Part shown: positions 24,155 through 33,456 of the stretch, piece after piece | Numbering within the stretch: position 1 is the stretch's first letter | Layout: each line of letters begins with the position of its first letter | Source: Candidatus Poseidoniales archaeon | Lineage (GTDB): Archaea; Thermoplasmatota; Poseidoniia; Poseidoniales; Poseidoniaceae | Length of the DNA: 64,000 bases | Direction: 5' to 3' | Assembly: GCA_003602415.1 (NCBI GenBank) | Contig: QQSK01000014.1 | Span: forward strand, 1 to 64,000 | Notes under the pieces: model-generated | What the model was told of the DNA's origin: nothing | What the model saw: only the letters and a program-made list of their open reading frames with translations | The model's database searches: none | Program-made: the position numbers and the translations under genes

Positions 24155-26683
24155 ATGGGAAGTAACACTTACCGACTAAGCGCAGTTTTGTTAGCAGTAC
24201 TTTTGTGTGCATCGGCACTACCTCAAAGCGTTGCAGCAGACGAGTCGACAACCGAACACTTTGCATTTGGTATGGAATATGATTGGACAAATATGAACGA
24301 TGATTTTGAATCGATGACAGGATTGCCATTAGATGATATTCTAGCAGACATTATGCAATCAGCAGATGATGCTGGTATCGAGATGGTACTTCTCGAAGAA
24401 CTTACTGGGACGTCATCCGTGATTATCGACCAATATGAAGATGGAACCAAAATGTTCAATCCTCCAGATGGCAGCGGCTCAGTGGAAGTAACTAAGCATG
24501 TAACCGAGTTAACAATCCGACATGGAGATGTGATGGATATGGCTATGATTACAGAATGGTCAGACGCTCGTGCAGGATGGGATTTAACAATCTCAGCAGG
24601 TGGAGGTAGTTTGTTAAATGTAGATGCGTACTATGTTGAATACCGTGATGCTAATGGTCTAATTTATGGCCATGATGTTGACATGTCCATGGCTACAGAG
24701 CAATCATTCTATTTCGACCTTCAAGGTCACTTGGAAGCGGATGATGGCGAATCCGTAATGCCTCTTAATATTCACATGGAAATGGGTGTCGATTACAGTG
24801 TTGATAGTGCACAAAGTGAAATTGTCTATTCTGAAGCAAGTGAACTTTACCAAGCAATGTCTGCCTTAGAAGGTGGGGAAGACCTGTATTGGGGCATTGG
24901 CGAAGGCGAAGATAACTACGTTTATTGGTATGGAATGGATGAAGCTGATACATATTGCGAATGGAGTGGCTATGAATATGAATGCTCCACTGAAAGCGGA
25001 AGTGTAGATTGGGACACTTGGAGCGACTCCTATTTTGAATGTTATTGGAGCAATGACTATTGGGTCTGGGACTGCTACGACAGCTATTATGGAGATTTCT
25101 ATTATTACAACTATTGTGAGCATTACAACACTTCTGGTTATTATGCATGCACGAGCGATACTGACAACACCTGGGAAATGGAGTACTACTTATACGAAAC
25201 CAATTATGAAGACGGCACCAATCCTCCATATGCAAATGTTTATGCTAATATTGACTACTACCCTTATTGTGAATATTACGGCAGCCTTGGAGAATTCTAT
25301 TGCACATATGATTTCGACTGGGATGATGATTACGAGAATTCCCTAGGCTGGACACACTACGAAGATGGAACCAGTCCTATGGATGATGGTGAAATATGGG
25401 ATGAAGTCGAATCTAACACTGGTGCATTTGCTACCACAACTGGATTCGATTTCGAATTGACAGGCCTTCCTGCTGAAGAAATGGGATTGCCTGACGGCAA
25501 ATGGGATGTTTCTGCAAGCGACACTGCTACTGACGCAGGCTCATTCGACGAAGATTTTGAGTGTGAAATGGGAATGGAACTCTTTGAAGGAACTCAGATG
25601 ATTACCACTGATGGAGACCAAATCGAAGTTATGCAGGCATACACCACTCCTCTTCCATTTGGGATGACTTGCCACATTGCGAACCTTTTCGTGCATGCAT
25701 TTGAAGGCACAGAAGACGCACCAACTCTTGCCGATATGATTCAAGATAGCACCGAAGATATTTCTGAGAGCATGGGCGGCGAAAGCGACTCCTACGCTTC
25801 CAGTGATCAACTCAGTATTGAGGCATACACTTCAGGAGATGAGGTCGACGTATATGTGGAGTCATGGGATTTGAACCCTGATAATAATTATGAAATATTT
25901 GTTTCAATGACTGATTCTGATGGTATAACACAGGATGCTCGAACATTTGATGTCAACGACGGATGGGACTCTTCATGGGATCATGATGAATTCTACTCCT
26001 CTGAATGGGGAGAGCATTGCATTACTGCACAATTGAAGAATCAAGGAGCAGGCGGTTCAGCACCTATTGACACAGTTTCTACATGCATCGAAATTCCAAA
26101 GCAGCCTGAACCAAGTGCATTAGTTGAAAGCATAGTCAATGGATTTTCAGAATCCACCTTAGATAATGTCATGGAAAATTTTGGTAGCAACCTTGAATAT
26201 CGACTGGAAGGTTACGAAACCGATTTCCCATACGATGATGGTGATATGTTTGTTCTTTGGGACACAACGAATGACATGGTAGTTGGATTCCAGATGGTCG
26301 TATCTACAGAAAACAGCAATTTGTGGTATACATTAATCGGTCCAGAATCTGACTCATATGGAGATGCACCATCTCCAGTCTCTGTTACATACTTCTCAGG
26401 CCAGCAAGCAATTGCACAGGAAGCTGAAATCATAGACGATTCCACTCTCGAAGATCTTGTCGATTTGTCACAACACAATGATGAATTGATTGAGGATGCA
26501 ATCGAAGAATCCCTTGCGGACAATAGCCCTGAAGCGGGCGGTCCTACTGAAGGAGAAGGCGATGGTACTGCAGAAGGTGCAGATGAGGAAAGTGGATTAC
26601 TTCCATTCATCTCTCCGGCCTTTACAATTGCTATGTTTGCGGCAGCTGGACTTGTAGCAAGTCTAAGATCTCGCAAGGATTAG
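24155..26683 (+). CDS. acidic secreted protein with Tyr/Trp/Cys-rich repeat insert and C-terminal anchor
   Basis: 842 residues. Signal peptide (MGSNTYRLSAVLLAVLLCAS, cleavage near AAD), an acidic N-terminal domain, then an extraordinary tyrosine/tryptophan/aspartate stretch (about DNA 24900-25370) with cysteine pairs in loops such as YCEWSGYEYEC and YCEYYGSLGEFYC. A second acidic domain follows. A C-terminal hydrophobic segment (SPAFTIAMFAAAGLVASLRS) ending in RSRKD looks like an archaeosortase-type or simple membrane anchor. ATG 24155 gives the signal peptide. No function is recognised. Confidence 0.75.
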   Translation: MGSNTYRLSAVLLAVLLCASALPQSVAADESTTEHFAFGMEYDWTNMNDDFESMTGLPLDDILADIMQSADDAGIEMVLLEELTGTSSVIIDQYEDGTKMFNPPDGSGSVEVTKHVTELTIRHGDVMDMAMITEWSDARAGWDLTISAGGGSLLNVDAYYVEYRDANGLIYGHDVDMSMATEQSFYFDLQGHLEADDGESVMPLNIHMEMGVDYSVDSAQSEIVYSEASELYQAMSALEGGEDLYWGIGEGEDNYVYWYGMDEADTYCEWSGYEYECSTESGSVDWDTWSDSYFECYWSNDYWVWDCYDSYYGDFYYYNYCEHYNTSGYYACTSDTDNTWEMEYYLYETNYEDGTNPPYANVYANIDYYPYCEYYGSLGEFYCTYDFDWDDDYENSLGWTHYEDGTSPMDDGEIWDEVESNTGAFATTTGFDFELTGLPAEEMGLPDGKWDVSASDTATDAGSFDEDFECEMGMELFEGTQMITTDGDQIEVMQAYTTPLPFGMTCHIANLFVHAFEGTEDAPTLADMIQDSTEDISESMGGESDSYASSDQLSIEAYTSGDEVDVYVESWDLNPDNNYEIFVSMTDSDGITQDARTFDVNDGWDSSWDHDEFYSSEWGEHCITAQLKNQGAGGSAPIDTVSTCIEIPKQPEPSALVESIVNGFSESTLDNVMENFGSNLEYRLEGYETDFPYDDGDMFVLWDTTNDMVVGFQMVVSTENSNLWYTLIGPESDSYGDAPSPVSVTYFSGQQAIAQEAEIIDDSTLEDLVDLSQHNDELIEDAIEESLADNSPEAGGPTEGEGDGTAEGADEESGLLPFISPAFTIAMFAAAGLVASLRSRKD

Positions 26684-26721
26684 GCAAGAATTGAAACGAG
26701 AACGAGTTTCATCTCCTCAAT

Positions 26722-27561
26722 ATGAGAGGGGAGAAACCGTATGCCGATATGCTACTTCGTGTAGTTCAATTGGTGGTTTTATTCTCCCTTATTCAGGCAG
26801 TCAATACACAGGTTTGGTATACAGGAGTAGTTGATATTGACTACACTGAAGGATTGCCCGAAGGTGCAGGTTTAGAGGTTGAACTTGAAGTTGACAACCA
26901 ATCAGCAGACGGAAGTATTCATGTTGATGGCTTCATAACTTACATGAATTGGCAAAACTCTCGCAATGATACTACCATTGCATCTGAATCAGAGGATTAC
27001 GATGGAGAGGAAATGGATTTCAAACCATTATCTGAAGTACAAGAAGAAGTACCTATAATGGCCAAAATAGCATTTTCATTAGCGGTTCTATTGTTTGGAT
27101 TAACCTTTTTCAGAATCAAATACAGAGCTATTGTCGGATTGATTTTGAGCGGATTAGTCTTCTGGATAGCATTTTCATTACTAATTTTGGCACCTTTAGG
27201 ATATGTCGGAGGGATGGATTTTGGTACCGGTTCAATGAATAACGATGATGGTGAGTCGGCCGTTCACCAAACAATGGACGGAAGTTCAAGTATAGATTTA
27301 ATTAATGGAGAATTAGATTATGAATTTACCATCCAATCTTACGACTTGGGCTTAGTTAATGAGAATGATTTAGATGAAGTAATCGCGAACCCTCCTGGAG
27401 AAAATCATCGTTCATACATGGAGATGGAAGGTCTTGCAGGAATCCATTACGGAGAATTTGTAGTAGACTTAGTTTGGGCGTGGGCCATATTATTTGTCTT
27501 GGCCCCATTTAGCATTGCGACTTTCAACAGAGTGAAAGTCGATAAGCCACAGAAATTGTGA
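26722..27561 (+). CDS. membrane protein with extracytoplasmic loops, unknown function
   Basis: 279 residues. Hydrophobic segments at about 9-29 (signal anchor), 112-128, 133-158 and 247-268, with an extracellular part of about 80 residues near the N-terminus and another before the last helix. No family recognised. It lies 38 nt after the acidic surface protein, may share its transcript, and its stop abuts the convergent glycosyltransferase stop (TGATCA). Confidence 0.65.
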   Translation: MRGEKPYADMLLRVVQLVVLFSLIQAVNTQVWYTGVVDIDYTEGLPEGAGLEVELEVDNQSADGSIHVDGFITYMNWQNSRNDTTIASESEDYDGEEMDFKPLSEVQEEVPIMAKIAFSLAVLLFGLTFFRIKYRAIVGLILSGLVFWIAFSLLILAPLGYVGGMDFGTGSMNNDDGESAVHQTMDGSSSIDLINGELDYEFTIQSYDLGLVNENDLDEVIANPPGENHRSYMEMEGLAGIHYGEFVVDLVWAWAILFVLAPFSIATFNRVKVDKPQKL

Positions 27562-28335
27562 TCATTTCTGTTCTGGAATATCTCCGTTAAGAGAATCAGG
27601 GTTGTCGTCTAGTGGTCCCCATTCCGTGCGAGTTCGATTTAATCCAAATCTCTTGGCCCAAATGAATTTGAGATTTTTCCATCCGTCTCCCCATGTATGA
27701 ATTTCTGCTTCACCTACTCTTGGGCGGTAAGGGACTGAAATTTCGATGGCTTTCTTCTTGCCCAATACCTTTCGAGCAAGAATTTTCATCTCTTCAGATA
27801 GAGGCATTCCATCATTGGTTGGGCGCATTTTTTCGTTCTCGAAAATCGATTTTCTAAAAACCCACATTCCAGATTGTGAATCTTTGATTCCATAACCAAA
27901 TGCAAGCCTTGCATTGAATGAAAGCATCCAATTTCCAAAGCCGTGAAGTCCGGACATAGAACCATCTTCAGCCAATGTCAAACGGTCGCATGTGATGAAA
28001 TCTAGGTCTTCTTCAATCAACCTCTTGACTAGGTCAGGAACGACTTCAGCAGGATAAGTGCAATCTGCATCCATGGTCACAATGATGTCTCCTTTTGCTA
28101 CTACAAATCCAGTTCTGTAGGCTCTTCCATACCCCTTCCTAGGCTCTAAATGGACGCGGATATCTTTCTCTAAAGCGATTTCACGTGTTCGATCAGAAGA
28201 GTTTCCATCGACAATCATTATTTCCAATTCATCACACCAGTCGCGTGGAATTGAATCCACTGTAGGCCCCAATGCTTCCTCTTCATTTCTGGTTGGAAGA
28301 ATAATAGTGACAGATACAGGTAACTTGTCCGCCAT
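27562..28335 (-). CDS. family 2 glycosyltransferase, dolichol-phosphate sugar synthase type
   Basis: Transfers a sugar from a nucleotide donor, most likely to a polyprenol phosphate for surface glycans. Motifs: VTIILPTRNEEEALGPTVDS at the N-terminus, IVDGNSSDRT, and the metal-binding DADCTYP. The remaining fold ends in a RPRVGEAEIHTWGDG acceptor part; no membrane helices are visible, so it is a soluble DPMS-like form. ATG 28335 (MADKLPVSV) is preferred; ATG 28377 is also open. Divergent from a second glycosyltransferase, suggesting a shared surface-glycosylation task. Confidence 0.87.
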   Translation of the reverse strand: MADKLPVSVTIILPTRNEEEALGPTVDSIPRDWCDELEIMIVDGNSSDRTREIALEKDIRVHLEPRKGYGRAYRTGFVVAKGDIIVTMDADCTYPAEVVPDLVKRLIEEDLDFITCDRLTLAEDGSMSGLHGFGNWMLSFNARLAFGYGIKDSQSGMWVFRKSIFENEKMRPTNDGMPLSEEMKILARKVLGKKKAIEISVPYRPRVGEAEIHTWGDGWKNLKFIWAKRFGLNRTRTEWGPLDDNPDSLNGDIPEQK

Positions 28336-28418
28336 ACCCTGTCGATTCAAGGTTCGGTTTTGAAGCCACCTATCCATTGGATTATTTATCATATTACGAT
28401 GTGGCGTATCTGTTCGAC

Positions 28419-29690
28419 ATGCACATAGCCATAGTGTCAGGTGAATATCCTCCTCGTTGGGGAGGTATAGGCTCAGTGGTTTTCCACTTGGCAGGACACT
28501 TTGTTGAATTGGGTCACGAAGTGACAATTATCACTAGAACTCATAGTGAAAAAGTCCCTTCTCAAGAAGGAGTAGATGTCATTTCAGTTAAATGGGCTAA
28601 ACTTCCTATGGCTTTCACCCGTTCCTATGGTAAAAACGCCTTCAGTGCGCTGAAGAAGTTAAACAAAAATAAGCCAATTGATGTCATTAATGCACATTTA
28701 CCATTAGTCTCTTGGAAGAGAAAAGAATTCAGATGGTTGGAGGATAACATTGCCCCAATTGTATCTTGTTTACACGGTTCTTGGTTGGGTGAGAAAGAAG
28801 GTGTGAAGAGGGCAGCAGCCGCTAAAGAGTCAGCCACTTGGAGAAACCCAAATGATCTAGCAATTTTGACTACGGCAAAATGGTATTCAAAATACGAAAG
28901 AGCCGGTATCTTGGAGTCGAGTATTTGTGTTGCAAATTCACAATCTACCTTGAAAGAATTTAATCAATGGTATAACCCTGATGAAAATTTTGACTGTGAA
29001 GTAATTTTGTGGGGCTGTGACCACAAGGTGTTTAGGCCACCAAATAACGATGATGAAGCCGAACAATTAGAGCATGAAAGAATTAGATTACAATATGATT
29101 GTGGCGATGAAGCCGCACTGTCTTATTCTCCGGAGACAAAGACTCCTATGTTGCTAGCAGTTGGACGTTTGGTAGCTAGAAAAGGATACATGACATTACT
29201 TAGATCAATGCCTGAAATCTTGCAAGAAAACCCTGGTTCTAAACTGGTTATTGTTGGTCGTGGACATATGAAATCTAGTCTGCTAAAAAAGGCCAAAAAA
29301 CTAGGAATTTCCCAATCGATATACATACAAAGCAGCCTGTCTTTTGAAGAATTAGCTCAACATTTCCGTTCCGCAGATTTGGTTATTTATCCTTCATATT
29401 ATGAAGGTCAAGGATTGATTCCTCTTGAATCTCTAGCCAGTGGTACATCCGTTGCTACTGTAAATCAAGAACCTTTGACAGAGATGGTAGATGAGACTGT
29501 GGGTGGTTTATTCAATCGTGGTGACCCCAAAGATTTGGCAAAATGTGTCAACGAAATGTTGTCAAATAGTGAAACTTCAGAGAAAGCAAAATTGGGTCGA
29601 GAAAGAGTTTTGGCGAACTATACTTACGAGCATAATGCATCAGATTATGTGGCAGTTTTCAAGCGAGCAATAGCCAAAAAATCCGAGTAA
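28419..29690 (+). CDS. family 4 glycosyltransferase
   Basis: 423 residues with a GT-B fold: the opening MHIAIVSGEYPPRWGGIGSV is the family's N-terminal glycine loop, the middle has LLAVGRLVARKGYMTLLRSM and KLVIVGRG, and the EX7E-like motif is YYEGQGLIPLESLASG near the C-terminus. It uses a nucleotide sugar donor, probably for cell-surface polysaccharide or glycoprotein synthesis. ATG 28419 fits; the region between the two divergent glycosyltransferase genes (28336-28418) carries a TATA-like TTTATCATATT. Confidence 0.9.
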   Translation: MHIAIVSGEYPPRWGGIGSVVFHLAGHFVELGHEVTIITRTHSEKVPSQEGVDVISVKWAKLPMAFTRSYGKNAFSALKKLNKNKPIDVINAHLPLVSWKRKEFRWLEDNIAPIVSCLHGSWLGEKEGVKRAAAAKESATWRNPNDLAILTTAKWYSKYERAGILESSICVANSQSTLKEFNQWYNPDENFDCEVILWGCDHKVFRPPNNDDEAEQLEHERIRLQYDCGDEAALSYSPETKTPMLLAVGRLVARKGYMTLLRSMPEILQENPGSKLVIVGRGHMKSSLLKKAKKLGISQSIYIQSSLSFEELAQHFRSADLVIYPSYYEGQGLIPLESLASGTSVATVNQEPLTEMVDETVGGLFNRGDPKDLAKCVNEMLSNSETSEKAKLGRERVLANYTYEHNASDYVAVFKRAIAKKSE

Positions 29691-29742
29691 TTTCCTTTCA
29701 AAGAGAAAATACTTGCCGGCGTTGTTTTCAAAACCAACCCCT

Positions 29743-29764
29743 CGCATGCACGTGCATGCGCGCG
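29743..29764. repeat. 18-bp palindrome inside a 22-bp alternating purine/pyrimidine tract at a start codon
   Basis: CGCATGCACGTGCATGCG (29743-29760) is a perfect palindrome covering the ATG of the next gene, and purine/pyrimidine alternation continues without break to 29764. Just upstream, GTTTT-C-AAAAC (29724-29734) is a second, A/T-rich palindrome. Such DNA can form cruciforms or Z-DNA, or act as a binding site for a dimeric regulator. Confidence 0.6.
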
Positions 29765-32203
29765 GAGCAGTGGGTGGTGTGTTTCCTCGCAGTCTCCTTG
29801 TTGTCGTTTTTGCCGATAGTCGAAGCCGACAATGACACCTCAACTGCAAATGTTCTCACAAATGGGGTCTCTACAAACGGATATGTTTGCTATGATGACG
29901 GCTGTTCTCCCAACGACGAAGTCGATTGGTGGAAGATTTATGCATACAAGGGCGATATTGTCCAAGTAGGTTTTTCCGGCTCGATGAATAATGGTGCTTG
30001 GTGGTGTCCAGGTGATGGTTGGGAAGCAGATTACTCTCTTCACGACTCTAATGGTGCACAGGTTGCTAGCCAAGCGATGAGCGACGCTGGCTCTTCAACC
30101 ACCCTTTCTACCACCATGCCTTCATCCGGTTGGGTCTATGTCAAAATCAAGGGTAAGGACAGTTGGTGTAATGATGGAGTAGATTATACTCTTACTCCTT
30201 CCTTGAACCAAGACAATCGAGATACTGATGAAGATGGCTTTATCGATAACGAAGATGATTGTGACCTAACAGCAGGAACTTCAACAAACGATAGACAAGG
30301 TTGTCCTGATTCCGATTCGGATGGTTGGTCTGACCCTGACGAAGGATGGGGTCCAAACAATGGCGCTGATGCATTTGTGACTGAACCTTCACAATGGATT
30401 GATTCAGATAATGATGGATTTGGTGACAATATCGATGGTTTCGAACCAGATCATTGTCCATATCGCAGAGGATATTCTACATCTGATAGGTTTGGATGTC
30501 TAGATTCAGATGGAGATAGTTGGTCTGATGCCGACCCTGGAGGTCTAGATGGAGTAGAACCATGGTTTGCTCATCCCAATGGTACAGCTGATGCATTCCC
30601 ATTTGTTCCTAGCCAGTGGAATGATACCGATGAAGACGGCTTTGGAGATAACTGGGCTGATGGAAATTGGAATGATACCAGAATGAATTGGTCGATTGGA
30701 GTTTGGTATGACAATGCTAGTCAGCCAGATGCATGTCCATTTGTAACAGGCTATTCCATGGAAGATAGATTTGGCTGTCCTGATGCAGATAACGATGGTT
30801 GGTCGGACCCAGATTTGAATTGGACCTCTTCTAATGGAGCAGATGCATTCCCAGAAAACCCTACTCAGTGGTCAGATAGAGACAACGATGGTTGGGGAGA
30901 CAATCAATCTGAAGGTGCATTACAAGTGGATGATTTCCCAGATAATCCGTCTCAATGGCTCGATACCGACGGCGACGGTTGGGGAGACAACCAATCCTTT
31001 GGAGCCACTCAAGTAGATGATTTCCCATTAGTTCCTAGCCAATATCGAGACACAGATGGCGACGGTTATGGAGATAATATCAACGGATATGAGGGTGACG
31101 TTTGCCCTCAAAGCACGGTTGAAGAAGTCGAGAGTGGATGGATTAGTTGGGCTGATAGATTCGGTTGCTTAGATTCAGATAAGGATGGATATTCCAATCC
31201 AGACGATTGGTGGATATCTCATCCAGATGGTTTTGCGGATGCCTTCCCTGATGATGAAAGTCAGTGGCATGATACCGATGACGATGGCTATGGCGACAAC
31301 CTCGAGTACTTCGATGGAGAAACTTGGAGAGAAGCTTGGAGAGGCGATGGTTGTATTGCAACAGAAGGCAACTCGGCAATGGATAGATGGGGTTGCCCTG
31401 ATTCTGATGGCGATGGTTGGTCGGACCCTACAACTCACTGGTTAGCAAGTCCCGGGGGCACTGCAGACGCTTGGCCTGCTGATGAAACTCAATGGCATGA
31501 CCGAGATGGTGATGGTAGAGGAGATAATCCAAGAGGTACTACTGCCGATGTTTGTCCAGATGTACCAGGAACTTCACTCGGACCTACTTCGGGTGGAGAC
31601 AGATGGGGCTGTCATGATACAGACGGTGATGGGTGGTCCGATCAAGGCGACAAATTCCCACATGAGCCAACTCAGTGGAGAGACTTAGATGGCGATGGAT
31701 TTGGAGATAACTCCGATGGACATGAAGGAGACGCCTGTCCAAATGAAAGAGGACAATCATTCTTTGACAGGTTGGGTTGTAGAGACTCGGATGGTGATGG
31801 TTGGTCTGACCCATCACAAAACTGGCTTGCATCTCCATGGGGAGAAGCCGATGCGTTCCCAACCGATAGATTGCAATGGGAAGATACCGATGAAGATGGA
31901 TTCGGAGACGTTTCAATGGGTTCACGTAGAGATGATTGTCCAACTGTCCCTGGAACCTCGACTAGAGATGTTCAGGGATGTATAGATTCAGATGGAGATG
32001 GCTGGTCTGATGAATATGGTGATTGGAATGCAGCAATTTCTGTTATGGGTGAAGAACCAGCATCAAGTTGGCTTTCTTACATGATTCTTGGAACTGTTAT
32101 GCTGATTTCGTCTGGGTTGGCAATGATAGTGCGTTCATCCCGTTCAGTTTCCTCATTGGAGAAGGGATTAACATCGGATGATAGGGGTGATTTGAATGCG
32201 TGA
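29756..32203 (+). CDS. secreted thrombospondin type 3 repeat protein with N-terminal PPC-like domain
   Basis: 815 residues. Signal peptide (MRAEQWVVCFLAVSLLSFLP), then a pre-peptidase C-terminal-like beta domain (about 28-140; VDWWKIYAYKGDIVQVGFSG). About a dozen calcium-binding TSP3 units follow (about 150-770), each with DTDGDGWSDPDGD-type acidic loops and WNDTDEDGFGDN turns. A transmembrane helix (ASSWLSYMILGTVMLISSGL) and a short tail end it. These repeats make stiff calcium-loaded rods on the cell surface. ATG 29756 lies in an 18-bp palindrome. The stop overlaps the next gene by 8 nt. Confidence 0.88.
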   Translation: MRAEQWVVCFLAVSLLSFLPIVEADNDTSTANVLTNGVSTNGYVCYDDGCSPNDEVDWWKIYAYKGDIVQVGFSGSMNNGAWWCPGDGWEADYSLHDSNGAQVASQAMSDAGSSTTLSTTMPSSGWVYVKIKGKDSWCNDGVDYTLTPSLNQDNRDTDEDGFIDNEDDCDLTAGTSTNDRQGCPDSDSDGWSDPDEGWGPNNGADAFVTEPSQWIDSDNDGFGDNIDGFEPDHCPYRRGYSTSDRFGCLDSDGDSWSDADPGGLDGVEPWFAHPNGTADAFPFVPSQWNDTDEDGFGDNWADGNWNDTRMNWSIGVWYDNASQPDACPFVTGYSMEDRFGCPDADNDGWSDPDLNWTSSNGADAFPENPTQWSDRDNDGWGDNQSEGALQVDDFPDNPSQWLDTDGDGWGDNQSFGATQVDDFPLVPSQYRDTDGDGYGDNINGYEGDVCPQSTVEEVESGWISWADRFGCLDSDKDGYSNPDDWWISHPDGFADAFPDDESQWHDTDDDGYGDNLEYFDGETWREAWRGDGCIATEGNSAMDRWGCPDSDGDGWSDPTTHWLASPGGTADAWPADETQWHDRDGDGRGDNPRGTTADVCPDVPGTSLGPTSGGDRWGCHDTDGDGWSDQGDKFPHEPTQWRDLDGDGFGDNSDGHEGDACPNERGQSFFDRLGCRDSDGDGWSDPSQNWLASPWGEADAFPTDRLQWEDTDEDGFGDVSMGSRRDDCPTVPGTSTRDVQGCIDSDGDGWSDEYGDWNAAISVMGEEPASSWLSYMILGTVMLISSGLAMIVRSSRSVSSLEKGLTSDDRGDLNA

Positions 32204-33455
32204 ATGGCTATTAGTAGCCTTGATGCTTTCACTTTGCTTTACCGGTCAGGTAGTTGCAGAAGAAGAGGAATCAGATCCTTTCACTGCAGCAGGCCTCAAC
32301 CTTGTAGCATTGAGAAATGATAGCTTAGATAGCAATCAAGATGGTATGATGGATGCTATTAGAGTGGTAGTCGTAATCAACTCAACCGAACAATGGGCGG
32401 ATTTGACTCTCAATCTAATTGGTGAGCACTCTGGATTCACAGTCAATGAAGAAATCTTCATGGCTTTTGAAGACCAAGAAAACGCTTCGCTGACCTATGA
32501 TTCATGGGCTGTTGGCGAACATCGACTGATTCTGGAGATAAGTGATTCAGATGGAAGATTGTTGAAGTCTATCAATATCGGAACATTTGATTTGAGTCCG
32601 GCTTTGAAAGTGCCATCCGTTGATTTGCTACTATCAGGTTCAGAAATTATGCAAACCGGAGATTCTTGTGAAATCACTAGAGATTTCATCGATGAAACAG
32701 GGCCCCGATGGGACTTCGTGGGCACTCGTTCAATAGTTGGAACTCCTTTCAAGGTACTCGATTCAGATGATGTATTGGATTGCAGTAATTGGCCAGCAGG
32801 AAATTACTTGATTACCGAAACCTATCAGAATGGATTAGGGCAAACTACCACCGACACTTTGGAATTGGTTATTGCTAACAAACCGCCTCCTCATTTCTCG
32901 ATTGAAGTAAGTGGAAATGAGGAATTAGCAGGCACGCCTTGTACGATAACTCATGTTGCTGCTGCAGGAGAAGATCATGAGGATTATGTCAAGGATTGGC
33001 GTATTACCCCATCTATCGGTCTAGTTGCTAATACCAGTGCATTAGATTGTTCCAAATGGGAAGCTGGTGTTTACAAAATACTCCTGACTGTAACCAATGA
33101 TGAAGAGATTAGAACTACCGGTGGAATCATGTTAATTCGTGAGCCATCAACAGAATTTGAGTCAGAAGATTCAGATGCGCCAGTTTTGTCCAAGAGAGAA
33201 GAAACCGACACTTCTAGTGTCGGCTTATGGGGAATTGGAGTACTTTCATTGGCATTGGGGGTCGCAGTATTTGTTCTGATGATGAGAAGTCCTGAAGATG
33301 ACCAACTTGGTGCAAATATGCTCAATGATATGGGCGAGCCAGATTCTGAAGGCTTGCCTACTCACTTAGACGAAAACGGAATGCTATGGAGAAAGCATGA
33401 TGATGGCGAAGTCGACTGGTGGGACCGGTCAAGTATGATGTGGAAGAGGTGGTAG
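32196..33455 (+). CDS. secreted membrane-anchored protein with WW-like cytoplasmic tail
   Basis: 419 residues. Signal peptide (MREWLLVALMLSLCFTGQVV), an extracellular region with at least two cysteine-containing beta domains (DSCEITRDF..LDCSNWPAG and GTPCTITHV..LDCSKWEAG look like a repeat), a transmembrane helix (LWGIGVLSLALGVAVFVLMM) and a cytoplasmic tail ending LWRKHDDGEVDWWDRSSMMW. The tail resembles that of the soluble protein at 6755-7447. It overlaps the upstream TSP3 gene by 8 nt and precedes the DUF4105 gene by one base. No known family recognised. Confidence 0.72.
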   Translation: MREWLLVALMLSLCFTGQVVAEEEESDPFTAAGLNLVALRNDSLDSNQDGMMDAIRVVVVINSTEQWADLTLNLIGEHSGFTVNEEIFMAFEDQENASLTYDSWAVGEHRLILEISDSDGRLLKSINIGTFDLSPALKVPSVDLLLSGSEIMQTGDSCEITRDFIDETGPRWDFVGTRSIVGTPFKVLDSDDVLDCSNWPAGNYLITETYQNGLGQTTTDTLELVIANKPPPHFSIEVSGNEELAGTPCTITHVAAAGEDHEDYVKDWRITPSIGLVANTSALDCSKWEAGVYKILLTVTNDEEIRTTGGIMLIREPSTEFESEDSDAPVLSKREETDTSSVGLWGIGVLSLALGVAVFVLMMRSPEDDQLGANMLNDMGEPDSEGLPTHLDENGMLWRKHDDGEVDWWDRSSMMWKRW

Positions 33456-33456
33456 A

